From contig JAHYJK010000003.1 in the NCBI GenBank assembly GCA_019429225.1, positions 1 through 64,000 of the forward strand: DNA of 64,000 bases, in the 5' to 3' direction. This DNA is from Anaerolineaceae bacterium. GTDB lineage: Bacteria > Chloroflexota > Anaerolineae > Anaerolineales > Anaerolineaceae. A program made the position numbers and the translations under genes. Below the pieces are notes generated by a model, which was not told the origin of the DNA, made no database searches, and saw nothing but the letters and a program-made list of their open reading frames with translations. This document shows, one piece after another, positions 9,016-20,000 of this stretch. Positions within the stretch are counted from its first letter, which is position 1, and each line of letters begins with the position of its first letter.

Positions 9016-11257
9016 ACCAAGGCCAAAACAACTGGAGATTCTAAAATATACCAGTGGGAAAATGGGAATTTCTGCGGTTCCTGGAAGTGGAAAAACACAG
9101 ACCTTATCTTATCTGGCCGCCAATTTGCTGTTTGAAGGCAAAATTGAAGATGACCAGGAAATCCTGGTTGTTACATTGGTGAATGCAGCCGTCAATAATT
9201 TTTCTACTCGAATCTCAGGTTTTATGGAATCATTCGGTTTACTTCCCGGGGTGGGATATCGCGTCAGAACATTACATGGCTTGGCGCATGATATCGTAAG
9301 AGAACGACCTGATCTTGTTGGTTTAGGAAACGAATTTGAAATTATTGATGAACGTGAGACAAACCAAATCCTGGATACTTCTGTCGAAAGCTGGTTAAAA
9401 CGAAATCCAAATTTTATTGATCGTTGGGGTAAACCGGATTATACAAATAACTTAAGTCGGAATCAGAAATCAGATTGGCAATCTGCTATTTCATCTGTCT
9501 GTACAAATTTCATTCGCACAGCAAAAGATCTTCAATTATCACCCCAGGAAATTTATAAAAGATTATCAGAGCTTAAAATTGATGACTCTTTATTAAACCT
9601 GGGTGCAGATATTTATGAAGACTATCAAAGAGCATTGAATTATCGATCAGCTGTTGATTTTGATGATTTAATTCGTCTGGCTCTTATGTCCTTACAGATT
9701 GATCCAGATTATTTAAACCGGTTGAGATATCAATGGCCATACATCCTTGAAGATGAAGCTCAGGATAGCAGTCGTTTACAGGAAGTGATTTTACAAACGC
9801 TAGTTGGAGAAAACGGTAATTGGGTGCGTGTTGGTGATCCAAACCAGGCAATATTTGAATCATTCACCACGGCTAGTCCTGAATATTTAAAAAAATTCCT
9901 TGCCCATCCTGAGGTAAGCTCGAAAACACTGCCAAATTCGGGTCGATCTACACAATCTATCATCAATCTTGCCAATGAATTAATTCGCTGGACAAATCAA
10001 AATCACCCCAACCGTGCATTACGAAATTCATTAACAAAGCCATTCATTGAACCCACCCCGAAATATGACCCTCAGCCCAACCCGGAAGACCACCCAGAGA
10101 AGATTATTCTGTTTGGTAAGGCACAATCATCCGAACAGGAAATTAAGAGTGTGATTGTTTCTTTGGGTAAGTGGTTACCAGTAAGTACTGATAGTACAGT
10201 GGCTGTACTTGTTCCCCGAAATTTCAGAGGTGGAAAAATTGTCGAAGCCCTGCAGAAAGAAAAAATCCCTTATGTTGAAATTTTACAAACCAGCCAATCG
10301 ACCAGAAACACTGCTGCTATTCTGGCTTCGATTCTGAATTTTTTAGAAAGCCCAAATCAGACCACGCGACTCATAAAAATATTTGACTTCCTATCACGAA
10401 TCAAATTTTCAATATCGAGACAGACCAGGGAAGAAATTGTCAAGCTGATTCGAACATGTAATTATCTAGAAGAATTCTTGTTCCCTGTCCCGGATCATGA
10501 TTGGATACAGCATTTATTAGGTCAAAAAAAACCACCTGAAAATGATAAGGTTCAAATTTTGCTTGAATTCAGAACCCAATTATCAAGATGGTTAAAAGCA
10601 GCCGATTTACCAATACACCAAATTATTATCACGATCAGCCAGGAATTATTTGAAAAACCAGCCGATTTAGCCCTGGCACACAAATTGGCACTCATACTTG
10701 AACAATATGCGAAAAACCATCCTGATTGGTTGCTGCCTCAGTTTGCTGAAGAATTAACATTAATAGCCGAAAACCGCAGAAAACTACAGGGATTTTCTGA
10801 CGAGGAGGCCGGCTTTAATCCTGAAATGCACAAAGGTAAAGTCGTCGTCACAACATACCACAAAGCCAAAGGGCTGGAGTGGGATCGGGTTTATTTGATG
10901 TCAGTAAACGATTATGATTTTCCTTCGGCATCGATAGGAGATCATTTTATATCAGAAAAACATATCTACAAAGATGAAATTAACCTGGAAGCAGAAATAA
11001 ATCAAAAACTTAAGGCATTGGCTGAAAGCAATCTTGAAAACCTCTACCTGGAATATGGGCTCGCAACCGAACAAGCCAGATTAGAGTATGCAGCAGAAAG
11101 AATTCGTCTGTTTTTTGTTGGAATTACTAGAGCAAAAAAGGAATTGATCATTACCTGGAATACAGGTGATACGCATCATAAAAACAGGAAAAATGCCAAT
11201 CCTTCCATACCTTTCTTAGCATTATCAGCTTTTTGGGAGAAACAAAATGAAATTTGA
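8996..11257 (+). CDS. UvrD/PcrA/AddA-like superfamily 1 DNA helicase
   Basis: AVPGSGKTQTL (Walker A), YILEDEAQDSS (motif II), VRVGDPNQAIFESF (III), TTYHKAKGLEWDRVYL (V), LFFVGITRAKKEL (VI). Confidence 0.9.
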   Translation: MGIKMFRPRPKQLEILKYTSGKMGISAVPGSGKTQTLSYLAANLLFEGKIEDDQEILVVTLVNAAVNNFSTRISGFMESFGLLPGVGYRVRTLHGLAHDIVRERPDLVGLGNEFEIIDERETNQILDTSVESWLKRNPNFIDRWGKPDYTNNLSRNQKSDWQSAISSVCTNFIRTAKDLQLSPQEIYKRLSELKIDDSLLNLGADIYEDYQRALNYRSAVDFDDLIRLALMSLQIDPDYLNRLRYQWPYILEDEAQDSSRLQEVILQTLVGENGNWVRVGDPNQAIFESFTTASPEYLKKFLAHPEVSSKTLPNSGRSTQSIINLANELIRWTNQNHPNRALRNSLTKPFIEPTPKYDPQPNPEDHPEKIILFGKAQSSEQEIKSVIVSLGKWLPVSTDSTVAVLVPRNFRGGKIVEALQKEKIPYVEILQTSQSTRNTAAILASILNFLESPNQTTRLIKIFDFLSRIKFSISRQTREEIVKLIRTCNYLEEFLFPVPDHDWIQHLLGQKKPPENDKVQILLEFRTQLSRWLKAADLPIHQIIITISQELFEKPADLALAHKLALILEQYAKNHPDWLLPQFAEELTLIAENRRKLQGFSDEEAGFNPEMHKGKVVVTTYHKAKGLEWDRVYLMSVNDYDFPSASIGDHFISEKHIYKDEINLEAEINQKLKALAESNLENLYLEYGLATEQARLEYAAERIRLFFVGITRAKKELIITWNTGDTHHKNRKNANPSIPFLALSAFWEKQNEI

Positions 11258-12068
11258 TTATTCTCAGAACAAGCTTCATGATTACCTGGAATGTCCCCGC
11301 AGATTTGAATTGCGGTATCTTTTACAAAGAATTTGGCCAGCGGTGCACTCAGAACCTGTTCTCGAAATGGAAGAGCAAATCAATAATGGAAAAATCTTTC
11401 ACCTTATGGCGCAACAATATTTCAGTGGCATTCATCCGGATGTCATCCTTATGCAGGTTGAAAATGAAAAAATTTCCACCTGGTGGAAAGAATTTCTCAG
11501 ATTTGCGGAATCATACAATAACTTACCTCATCAATCCGAGGTATTGATTTCTTCAAAAATTAATAATAAAAGCTTTATAGGTGTTTTTGATTTACTGGTG
11601 TACTCGCCAGGAGAGAAAAATACCATCATAGATTGGAAAACTAATCACCTCAGACCATCCAGGAAAAATTTGGAACAGCATATACAAACACGCCTTTATC
11701 CATTGTTATTAACTTCAGGCGGAAAACAATGGAACAATAACAATGAAATTCAACCCGATCAAATTGAGATGATTTATTGGTTTGCCAATTATCCAGATGA
11801 ACCGCAATCATTTTTATATTCCGAACAACAATATCAATCAGATCTAAATTTTATTAAGGATTTGATCAACCAAATTGAAACAACAAATTTAGGAGATTTT
11901 CCATTAACCGATCATCAAAATCGATGTAATTACTGCAATTATCGTTCTCTTTGTGGTCGTGGGTCAAAACCTGGCTCAGCAGAGGAACTTGATACTTTAG
12001 ATTTAGAATTTCTTTACGAAGAAATAGAAGAGATTGATATGAAACAAATTGGAGATATTGCTTTTTAA
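11247..12068 (+). CDS. PD-(D/E)XK nuclease, Cas4/RecB/AddB-type with Fe-S cysteines
   Basis: DYLECPRRFELRYL, GVFDLLVYSPGEKNTIIDWKT (GxxD...DWK nuclease motif), CNYCNYRSLC cysteine cluster. Confidence 0.85.
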   Translation: MKFDYSQNKLHDYLECPRRFELRYLLQRIWPAVHSEPVLEMEEQINNGKIFHLMAQQYFSGIHPDVILMQVENEKISTWWKEFLRFAESYNNLPHQSEVLISSKINNKSFIGVFDLLVYSPGEKNTIIDWKTNHLRPSRKNLEQHIQTRLYPLLLTSGGKQWNNNNEIQPDQIEMIYWFANYPDEPQSFLYSEQQYQSDLNFIKDLINQIETTNLGDFPLTDHQNRCNYCNYRSLCGRGSKPGSAEELDTLDLEFLYEEIEEIDMKQIGDIAF

Positions 12069-12070
12069 TC

Positions 12071-14386
12071 ATGGCAACGTATCAATGGGTAGAAAAGAAA
12101 AAAAGTCCAATCCCAAAGGAAATCCAGGAAAAATTTTCCAATCCGTGGGTCCAACAGATATTAGTCTGTAATAATGTCTTCAATTTTGAAACAGCACAAA
12201 GATTTATTAACCCCTCGCTTTATATTCCGACTTCGTCTGCAGAATTACCGGATCTTGATATAGCAGCCCAACGATTACTGAAAGCCATTTCAAACCAGGA
12301 ATTAATTGGAATTTGGGGTGATTTTGACGTGGATGGCCAAACAGCTACCACGGTATTGTTTGAAGGTCTGCGAAATCTGGGAGCAAATGTAATTTACTAC
12401 ATTCCCGTTCGCTCAAAAGAATCTCACGGGATTAAGTTAAGTTCTTTAAAGGAATTTCTCAAAAACGGAATTTCTATCCTTTTGACATGTGACACTGGCA
12501 TCAGTGAACATGAATCAATTGAATATGCCAACCAACAGGGTGTAGATGTTCTGATCACAGATCACCACAGCTTGCCAGAAATCCTTCCCAACGCCATGGC
12601 AAAAGTTAACCCACAGCGTTTACCAGAAGCACATCCCTTAAGAACACTATCAGGTGTAGGTGTGGCGTACAAACTCATTGAATGGTTGTATCAATTATCC
12701 GGTAACAATGAAAATTACGTTACTTTGTTGGATTTAGTTGCTCTTGGTACAGTTGCCGATGTGGCAATTCTGACCGGAGAAAATCGTTACCTTGTCCAAA
12801 TGGGGTTAAGACTTTTACAAAATCCGGCGAGAATTGGCTTACAGGAAATTTATAAAAACCGAAAACTCCAGAATGGTCAAATTACAGAAACTCATATTGG
12901 ATTTTATCTCGCACCCCTATTGAACGCGCTCGGTCGATTATCCGATGCCAATCCGATTGTTGAATTTCTGACAACCAACGATCTGCAAAAAGCAAAAGTA
13001 TTTGCCGCACAATTAGAAAATATTAACGAACGACGTAAATTAATTACTGAGCAAATAACCGAAGCAATTCTTTCAAAATTTGAACAAAATAAAGAACTAC
13101 AGAATCAACCAGCAATCATCATGCACCATCCGGATTGGGAAGCAGGTGTTCTCGGTATTGTAGCCAATCGCCTGGTTGAGATGTATCAGAAACCTACAAT
13201 TTTATTATCAGGGAATGATGATTCTGGCTATTTCGGTTCAGCGCGTTCCATTGAGAAATTAAATATCATTCAGGCAATTCAGGAAAATGCAGATTACCTT
13301 AAACACTTTGGAGGACACGCAATGGCTGCTGGCCTCTCCCTGGAAGCGGATAAATTATCATCATTCCAGGCTGGTTTTTACAAAACAGTCCTGAATGTAG
13401 TGGGTGACACCATTTTTCAAAAAGAGTTACAAATTGATGGATATATCAATTTTGATTTGATCACGAAGGATTTTGTGCGAGAATTGGAAAAATTAGCACC
13501 TTTTGGTCCTGGTAACCCAGCTCCATTATTTGCCAGCAAAAATGTAATCATTGAGAAAATCCGGAAAATGGGCAGAAAATCGGAACACTTGAAAATTACA
13601 GCTGCAGATGCGCTCAAAAATATTCAGGAATTGATTTGGTGGCGTGCCAATCAGGAGGATTTCCCTGACGAAAAAATTGATATTGCCTACCATTTACATA
13701 GTTCAAACTTTCAGGGCAAACCGAGTGTTCAGGTTGAAATATTAGCCATTCAACCCAGTGAAAAAACGTTGTTTGAGATTAGAACAAAAAATGAAGAACT
13801 TGAAGTTATTGATTATCGAAAGAATCATCCTGAAAATCAAGAATGGCTCGAAAAATATGACGATATCCTCTGGTATCAGGAAGGGCTGAAGCAGGATTTT
13901 TCACCTGCTCAAAATCGTCTCAATTTACATCCAGCTGATACATTAATCATTTTTACGATTCCACCAAACTTAATAGAATTACAGAAAGTGTACATAACAG
14001 TTCGCCCAAAGCATCTGGTTCTTTTTGGAAATGAACCACTTGAAAAATCCGTGAACCTGGTGATTAAAACAATAATTGGCATGCTAAACCACGTAATCAA
14101 TAAACAAAGCGGTCTATTTCAGCCAATTGATATTGCAGCTGCAACAGGACAGCGAAAAACAATGGTAGAAACAGTCTGCAGATACTTACATGCAATCGGT
14201 CAAATAACTTTGCTGGAGCATCCTGATACACAATGGAAGATTAAACCTGGAGGAGAAAAAGATGCAATTAAAGCAGGGTTATATGAACAAAATATAAAAT
14301 TTTTACACAGGGAAACCCTTGCATTTTATGAATGGTTTAAAGAGGTAGATCTGGATAAAATGAAAAAATCTTTGCTTGATTTTTAA
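12071..14386 (+). CDS. recJ: Single-stranded-DNA-specific exonuclease RecJ
   Basis: GIWGDFDVDGQTATTVL, LLTCDTGISEH, LITDHHSLPE, FGGHAMAAGLSL; long C-terminal extension with winged-helix-like tail. Confidence 0.93.
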   Translation: MATYQWVEKKKSPIPKEIQEKFSNPWVQQILVCNNVFNFETAQRFINPSLYIPTSSAELPDLDIAAQRLLKAISNQELIGIWGDFDVDGQTATTVLFEGLRNLGANVIYYIPVRSKESHGIKLSSLKEFLKNGISILLTCDTGISEHESIEYANQQGVDVLITDHHSLPEILPNAMAKVNPQRLPEAHPLRTLSGVGVAYKLIEWLYQLSGNNENYVTLLDLVALGTVADVAILTGENRYLVQMGLRLLQNPARIGLQEIYKNRKLQNGQITETHIGFYLAPLLNALGRLSDANPIVEFLTTNDLQKAKVFAAQLENINERRKLITEQITEAILSKFEQNKELQNQPAIIMHHPDWEAGVLGIVANRLVEMYQKPTILLSGNDDSGYFGSARSIEKLNIIQAIQENADYLKHFGGHAMAAGLSLEADKLSSFQAGFYKTVLNVVGDTIFQKELQIDGYINFDLITKDFVRELEKLAPFGPGNPAPLFASKNVIIEKIRKMGRKSEHLKITAADALKNIQELIWWRANQEDFPDEKIDIAYHLHSSNFQGKPSVQVEILAIQPSEKTLFEIRTKNEELEVIDYRKNHPENQEWLEKYDDILWYQEGLKQDFSPAQNRLNLHPADTLIIFTIPPNLIELQKVYITVRPKHLVLFGNEPLEKSVNLVIKTIIGMLNHVINKQSGLFQPIDIAAATGQRKTMVETVCRYLHAIGQITLLEHPDTQWKIKPGGEKDAIKAGLYEQNIKFLHRETLAFYEWFKEVDLDKMKKSLLDF

Positions 14387-14481
14387 TTCACTGTTGATCT
14401 TGTACTGCCATTTTTACCCCTCCCTGTTTCTAAAAAAATATGTTAGACTTGTGTTCAATATGGGCGGCAACGTTGTTGTCA

Positions 14482-14548
14482 CCTTTCCGCTTCTGGCTCA
14501 TGATCAAATGAGTACAGCAGCAAACCCGAGGAAAGGAGGAAGTTTTAA
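14482..14548 (+). promoter_or_regulatory. Candidate S6:S18-binding rpsF leader RNA structure
   Basis: CCTTTCC (14482-14488) pairs with GGAAAGG (14530-14536) overlapping the Shine-Dalgarno; inner hairpin GCU-CUG-CUCAU / AUGAG-CAG-AGC; unpaired 3'-side AAACCCGA contains CCG, recalling the known S6:S18 leader. Confidence 0.6.
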
Positions 14549-14833
14549 ATGCGAAATTATGAGTTAATGGTTTTACTTCAACCAGATCTGGATGAAACTG
14601 CTTTTGGTGATGTTACATCAAAAATTACTGGTTGGGTAACTGATAATGGCGGTACAGTTGAAAAGACTGTCGATTGGGGAAATCGCCGAATGGCTTATCA
14701 AATTCGAAAGCAACGCGAGAGTCATTATGTGCTTTTCCATATTGCCGTCGATCCATCAGCTACCAAAGAATTAGAACGCAATATCCGGTTTTTAGAACCT
14801 GTAATGCGTCATATGCTTTCAGTTGCTGAGTAG
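14549..14833 (+). CDS. rpsF: 30S ribosomal protein S6
   Basis: MRNYELMVLLQPDLDE...; followed by ssb and rpsR. Confidence 0.95.
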   Translation: MRNYELMVLLQPDLDETAFGDVTSKITGWVTDNGGTVEKTVDWGNRRMAYQIRKQRESHYVLFHIAVDPSATKELERNIRFLEPVMRHMLSVAE

Positions 14834-14889
14834 CATTTGTTGTATGGATGTAGTGAGTGCTGGTTAATCGAACCCAGTTGGAGTTGTTG

Positions 14890-15285
14890 ATGAGTAGAGG
14901 TTTGAATAAAGTCATGCTAATTGGATACCTGGGACGCGATCCTGAGATGCGGGTAACTCCCTCAGGACGGGCAGTGACGACATTTGTTATTGCCTGCAAT
15001 CGATCCTGGAATTCTTCTGATGGTGAACGCCATCTTGAAACCGAATGGTTCAATGTTGTGACCTGGGGAAATCTCGCTGAGATTTGTAAACAATATCTAT
15101 TCAAAGGCTTACAGGTTTACATCGAAGGACGGCTCCAGTCCAGACGCTGGGAGGATACAGAAGGTTGTAAACATACCAGTGTGGAAATAGTCGCCTCAGA
15201 GATGATGATCCTGGGAGATCGAAAAGAGATCAACGCTCAAACTCCTCCATCTACACTTGAAGTAAATGATAATTATTCCGTATAG
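14890..15285 (+). CDS. ssb: Single-stranded DNA-binding protein
   Basis: [33 protein letters not shown] fold; ATG at 14890. Confidence 0.93.
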   Translation: MSRGLNKVMLIGYLGRDPEMRVTPSGRAVTTFVIACNRSWNSSDGERHLETEWFNVVTWGNLAEICKQYLFKGLQVYIEGRLQSRRWEDTEGCKHTSVEIVASEMMILGDRKEINAQTPPSTLEVNDNYSV

Positions 15286-15296
15286 GAGAGAACGAA

Positions 15297-15569
15297 ATGA
15301 CAAACGAAAATGGTCAATTTCGAAGGGGTCCTGGAAATCGCCGTGGTTTTACCCCCCGTCCAAAAATTTGCCAGTTTTGCTCTGACAAAGAAGCAAAAAT
15401 TAATTACAAGGACGTAGATTTATTGCGCCGCTATGTAATGGAAGATGGGAAAATCCGACCACGCCGACAAACAGGCACATGTGCCAAACATCAAAGAGAG
15501 ATCGCAGCTGCTGTAAAAAAAGCTCGCTTTGTAGCACTACTACCTTTCGTTGCATCTATGGAAGATTAA
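15297..15569 (+). CDS. rpsR: 30S ribosomal protein S18
   Basis: [60 protein letters not shown]. Confidence 0.95.
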   Translation: MTNENGQFRRGPGNRRGFTPRPKICQFCSDKEAKINYKDVDLLRRYVMEDGKIRPRRQTGTCAKHQREIAAAVKKARFVALLPFVASMED

Positions 15570-15593
15570 GTCTTCTATCAAAAAATACTACTG

Positions 15594-15633
15594 AAAGGGC
15601 ATGGTGTGGTTCTACCTCCTATGCCCTTTTTAC
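15594..15633 (+). terminator. Rho-independent terminator after rpsR
   Basis: AAAGGGCAT (15594-15602) / ATGCCCTTT (15621-15629) followed by T tract. Confidence 0.8.
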
Positions 15634-15650
15634 AAATTGAGGTTTAAAAT

Positions 15651-16967
15651 ATGGCACCTTCCCCAGAGAAAAAAATTGTATCCAAAAAACATAAAGCACG
15701 ATTACAACAAGAGCAACAACAACGCAAGATGCTGGTTATTGCTTCCATCATTATTGTTGCAATTGTCCTGATTGTGGTTGCTTATGGAATTTTGGACCAA
15801 ACGATCCTAAAAAATCAGAAGCCTGTAGCAAAAGTTGGCGATACTGTCATCCGGGCAGAAGAATTTATCAAAATGGTTAAACTCGAACGTCAACAAATGA
15901 ACGGTCAGGCTTACCAGTATGAAACGTACAAACAATTCTTTGGTTTTGATGAACAAAATACTGCCTATTTTGACAGTTTAATACAACAAATACAGGCACA
16001 AATGGCTGTTCCAGAAACTGTTGGCGCAACCGTTTTAACCAGTATGATTGACACAAAAGTAATCGGATTTTATGCAGAAGAAAACGGAATTGATGTCACA
16101 GAACAGGAAATTCAGGATGCGATTCAAAGAGATTTTGGATATTTTCCCAATGGTACCCCAACACCTGAAAACACTGTGGTTCCTTACGCTACTTCAACCA
16201 TGAGTCCAACACAATACGCTTTAGTAACTCCAACCCCCACAGTAACACCCATTGAAGAAGTTGATGAGAACGAAGAAGAATCTTCAACAGAAGTAGAAGT
16301 TGTTGAGCCCGAAGCAACACCAGAAGAAGTGGAGGAAGTAATTTCCGCTACTCCGACAGTTTCGCCCTCTCCAACCGCTTATACTGAAGATTTATATCAG
16401 GAAAATTACAGATCATTTGTTGAAAATTTTGGTAAGATCGGTCTGAATGAGAAAGATATTCAAAAACTTTATCGGGTTCAATTAATCAGTCAGAAAGTGT
16501 ACGAACTGATCACTGCTGATGTTCCAACCGAAGAAGAACAACTTTGGGCACGCCACATTCTGGTGGCAACTGTTGAAGAAGCACAAGACGTTCTGAACCG
16601 TCTGGAAGATGATGAAGATTGGTCAAACATTGCTGCTGAAGTTTCCACCGATACCAGCAATAAAGACAGAGGTGGTGATTTAGGATGGTTCGGGAAAAAT
16701 GCAATGGTAACCGAATTCGAAACCGCTGCCTTCGAATTGGAAATTGGTGAAATCAGCGATCCAATCGAGACTAGATTTGGTTTCCACATTATTCAACTTC
16801 TGGGTAAAGAAGTTCGTCAAATTGAAAGCAGTAAATTAGATCAAAACAAACAATTATTCTTCAATGAATGGCTCACTCAAGAAAAAGCAAAGTACACCAT
16901 TGAACAATATGATGATGTCTGGACAAAAATTGTACCGAACACCCCCGCATTTGGAGATGTTCAGTAG
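15651..16967 (+). CDS. Membrane-anchored parvulin-type peptidylprolyl isomerase
   Basis: N-terminal TM, SurA-like N domain, rotamase core ARHILVATVEEAQDVLNRL...DRGGDLGWFGKNAMVTEFETAAFELEIGEISDPIETRFGFHIIQL. Confidence 0.88.
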   Translation: MAPSPEKKIVSKKHKARLQQEQQQRKMLVIASIIIVAIVLIVVAYGILDQTILKNQKPVAKVGDTVIRAEEFIKMVKLERQQMNGQAYQYETYKQFFGFDEQNTAYFDSLIQQIQAQMAVPETVGATVLTSMIDTKVIGFYAEENGIDVTEQEIQDAIQRDFGYFPNGTPTPENTVVPYATSTMSPTQYALVTPTPTVTPIEEVDENEEESSTEVEVVEPEATPEEVEEVISATPTVSPSPTAYTEDLYQENYRSFVENFGKIGLNEKDIQKLYRVQLISQKVYELITADVPTEEEQLWARHILVATVEEAQDVLNRLEDDEDWSNIAAEVSTDTSNKDRGGDLGWFGKNAMVTEFETAAFELEIGEISDPIETRFGFHIIQLLGKEVRQIESSKLDQNKQLFFNEWLTQEKAKYTIEQYDDVWTKIVPNTPAFGDVQ

Positions 16968-17000
16968 ATTATTCAGTGGATTAGTAAGTTCTGAATTTAA

Positions 17001-17030
17001 AAATCGGGTTATTCACCCGATTTTTTTATT
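17001..17030. terminator. Terminator hairpin between convergent prolyl isomerase gene and smc
   Basis: AAATCGGGT / ACCCGATTT with T tract on + strand and A tract upstream. Confidence 0.8.
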
Positions 17031-20000
17031 TAACCAAATCGTCGCTCACTTCATCCAATCTCAATGAAATTATCTGGCTGGACGAATCTCTTCCCATGGT
17101 TATTCCATAAATTACATCAGCTGCCTGAACAGTATTTCTGTTGTGTGTGATGACAATAAATTGAATTGATTTTCCTAATTCACTTAATAAATCGCAGAAC
17201 CGGCCTACATTCGCTTCATCTAGTGCCGCATCTACTTCATCTAACACACAGAAAGGAGGTGGAGACACCCGCAGTAATGAAAAGATTAATGCAACCGCAG
17301 TGAGACTTCTTTCTCCACCGGATAGTAATGACAATCCTTGTTCACGTCTACCGGGTAATCTGGCTTCTATCTCAATTCCGGTATTATTAAAATTCTCTTC
17401 GTCGGTGAGGTACAATTTCGCAGATCCCCCACCAAATAATCTGGTAAATAAATCCTTAAATTCCAATGCTACCGCATCGAATGTTTTCTTGAATTCACGT
17501 TGCATCAATTCATCCAACTCGGCAATTACTTGTCGAAGATCCTGATCAGCCTTTTTGAGATCCTCAACCTGCTCAGACAGAAACTCAAATCTTTCTTTAA
17601 CCGAGCGATACTCTTCTTCTGCCTCAGGATTGATCGGGCCGATTCTTCGCATTTGTGCTCGCTGGCGATTTATATTTTCTTCTAAATTTGGTTCAATCTC
17701 AGTTACAATGGGTAATTGTTCAACAAGACCATCAAATGGTAAAGGATTGGGTCCAGTTATAGAAGAAGAATATTCAAAAGATACTAAACCAAAATCTTCT
17801 TCTATGTGTCTGCGTAGATTTTCCAAAACATCTTTATTTCGTGAATAATCCAACTGTCCCTGAGTCAAATATCTTTCGCCAATGGTGACAGTTTGTTGCG
17901 CATTGCTTATTTCTTCCTGTAATTTATCAAAAGTTTTTTCAAGAACTCTTAATTCGTTTTCTGTTGGTAAAATGTGTTGCCGGATTTTTTCAATTTCATC
18001 TTTTAATTCAGCTTCTTTGGCTTTTTTAATGGCTCGCTCATCATCAATTTCGAGCAATGCATTCTTGAAATCCTCTAATCTGCGATGGATGGATTTAAAC
18101 CTCTGCCGATTCTGATCAATGTTTGTTCTGTTTTCCTGTAATCTTTTTTTAGCTTCATTTGTTGCCCGTTCAACAACAGCCAGATTTGTTTTCCAATGCC
18201 CAACATTGGATTGAAAATCATCAATGGGTATTTCATTTAATTCTGCTCGCAGAACATCGCATTCTTTTCTTTGGGTTTCGATTTTTTTGACAATTTCCTG
18301 CAACAAATTCTTCGTTATTGATTCTGATTCATGACTATTAGCGAGTTGTTGTTCTAACGACTTAATTTGGTTATCTACCCATTGTTTTCTTTGTCTTAAT
18401 TTTTCAAAGTCCAGATTTCGTAGGTTCACAAGTTTCTGGCTTTGCTGCAATTCCTGATTACTTTTTTGTTCGCCCTGTGTGATTTGATTGTAATCCTGGT
18501 TTAAAGTAGCTAATTCGCGCTCAAGATCAACCACTTCTGCTTCCAGCGATTTAAATCTTTCTTGAGTTTCTTGGATTACCATTTCCAGTTCTTGTTTCTG
18601 TCTAGGCCGAGCAATAATTGATGACCTGGTTTCCTTTCCTGCAAAAACAATTCCATTTCCTTGAAAAACCTCACCATTAAGAGTTACAAGTCTCGTGTGG
18701 GAAGGGATCTCTCCTAATGCCTTTGTTGCATTCTCATGAGTGTCAACAATAATTGTATTCCCTAATAAATTCTGAACGACAGGTTGATAGTGATGGTCAA
18801 ATTTGACAAGTTCGCTTGCTCTCCCCACCAGTCCATTTATTGAAGGTAATTTCTGTTCTTTCTCATTTTTTAGCCATTGCAATGGGAGAAGAATAGCGCG
18901 ACCTTGATCTCCTTTTGCTAAATATTGAATGGCAAACGAAGGGTCTGACTTATCCAGTAATACAATTGAATCAAGAAATTCACCCAAAGCCGCAGCTATG
19001 GCAGTCTCCAACTCGCTCGGAACATTAAGAACTTCACTGAGTGGTTGGTATTGTCCAGAAAATTTTCCAGATCTATGTGCATTCATCAGGTTTTTCGCAC
19101 CCTGATTGAAACCACTTAAAGTCTTTTCGGCCTGGATTAATGCTTCATATTGAGCATTCAGCTTTATGACTTCCGACTGTAATTTATTTAGAATATTTCT
19201 TTTCTCCTGGAGTTTTTTATCAATATCTTGTTTTTTGGTTAAATAGACAAGTGCATTTTTCTTGATAATTTCAATTGATTTCTCGACGGCAAACAAATCC
19301 TTTTTGGATTTTTCAAGGTCTTTTTCTTTTTCTTTTAATTCTTTTTGAATATCCTGTTCTTCCAGTCTTAATTTTTCCAGTGAGAGTTTCAGGTTGTTAA
19401 TTCTTTCAGCCAATTCATTTAATTTTGCTTTGGCTTCGACTGATTTTGTTTCATTTTCAATCAGTGCCCTCCTGTTTTTTTGAAGCGCACTTTCTACTTT
19501 ACCTCTCACATTAAGCCTTTCGTTTAAGGCTATTTGCGCTTCATCCAGGTTGGTTCTTGCTTCATTAACCTCCTGGGTTAACTTTTGATATTCTGCTTCT
19601 AAATTTTCAAGATATGATTCTTTCGATTTTATTTCTTCCTCTAATCGCACCAAATCATAATTTTGATTATATTCCTGGTCATTTAAGGATCGCTGGCGTT
19701 CCTCTAATACTGCTAAGTCCCGGATGATTTTCTCGAGTTCCAGATGCTGGGTTGAAGACTGTGAATGAAGCTCATTTAACACAATGCGTTTCGAAGAAAT
19801 TTGGTTTCGAATTTCCGAAAATTGTTTTTCAATTTTTTCGTAATTGTTTTTAACTTTGTTTAGATGGATTTCTCGCTCCTGGAGCACCTGTCTTGATTGA
19901 GACAAATCTTTTTGAGCATTATTCCAGTGATATCCATACCAGATTCGTAATAAAACCTGAAGATCAGCCTGCAATGTTTTATATTCCAAAAACCTTCTTG

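Noticed and set aside
8996-12068. CRISPR-Cas4 locus
   Set aside because: The Cas4-like nuclease motif is part of the helicase-nuclease operon; I see no repeats, cas1 or cas2 in the window.
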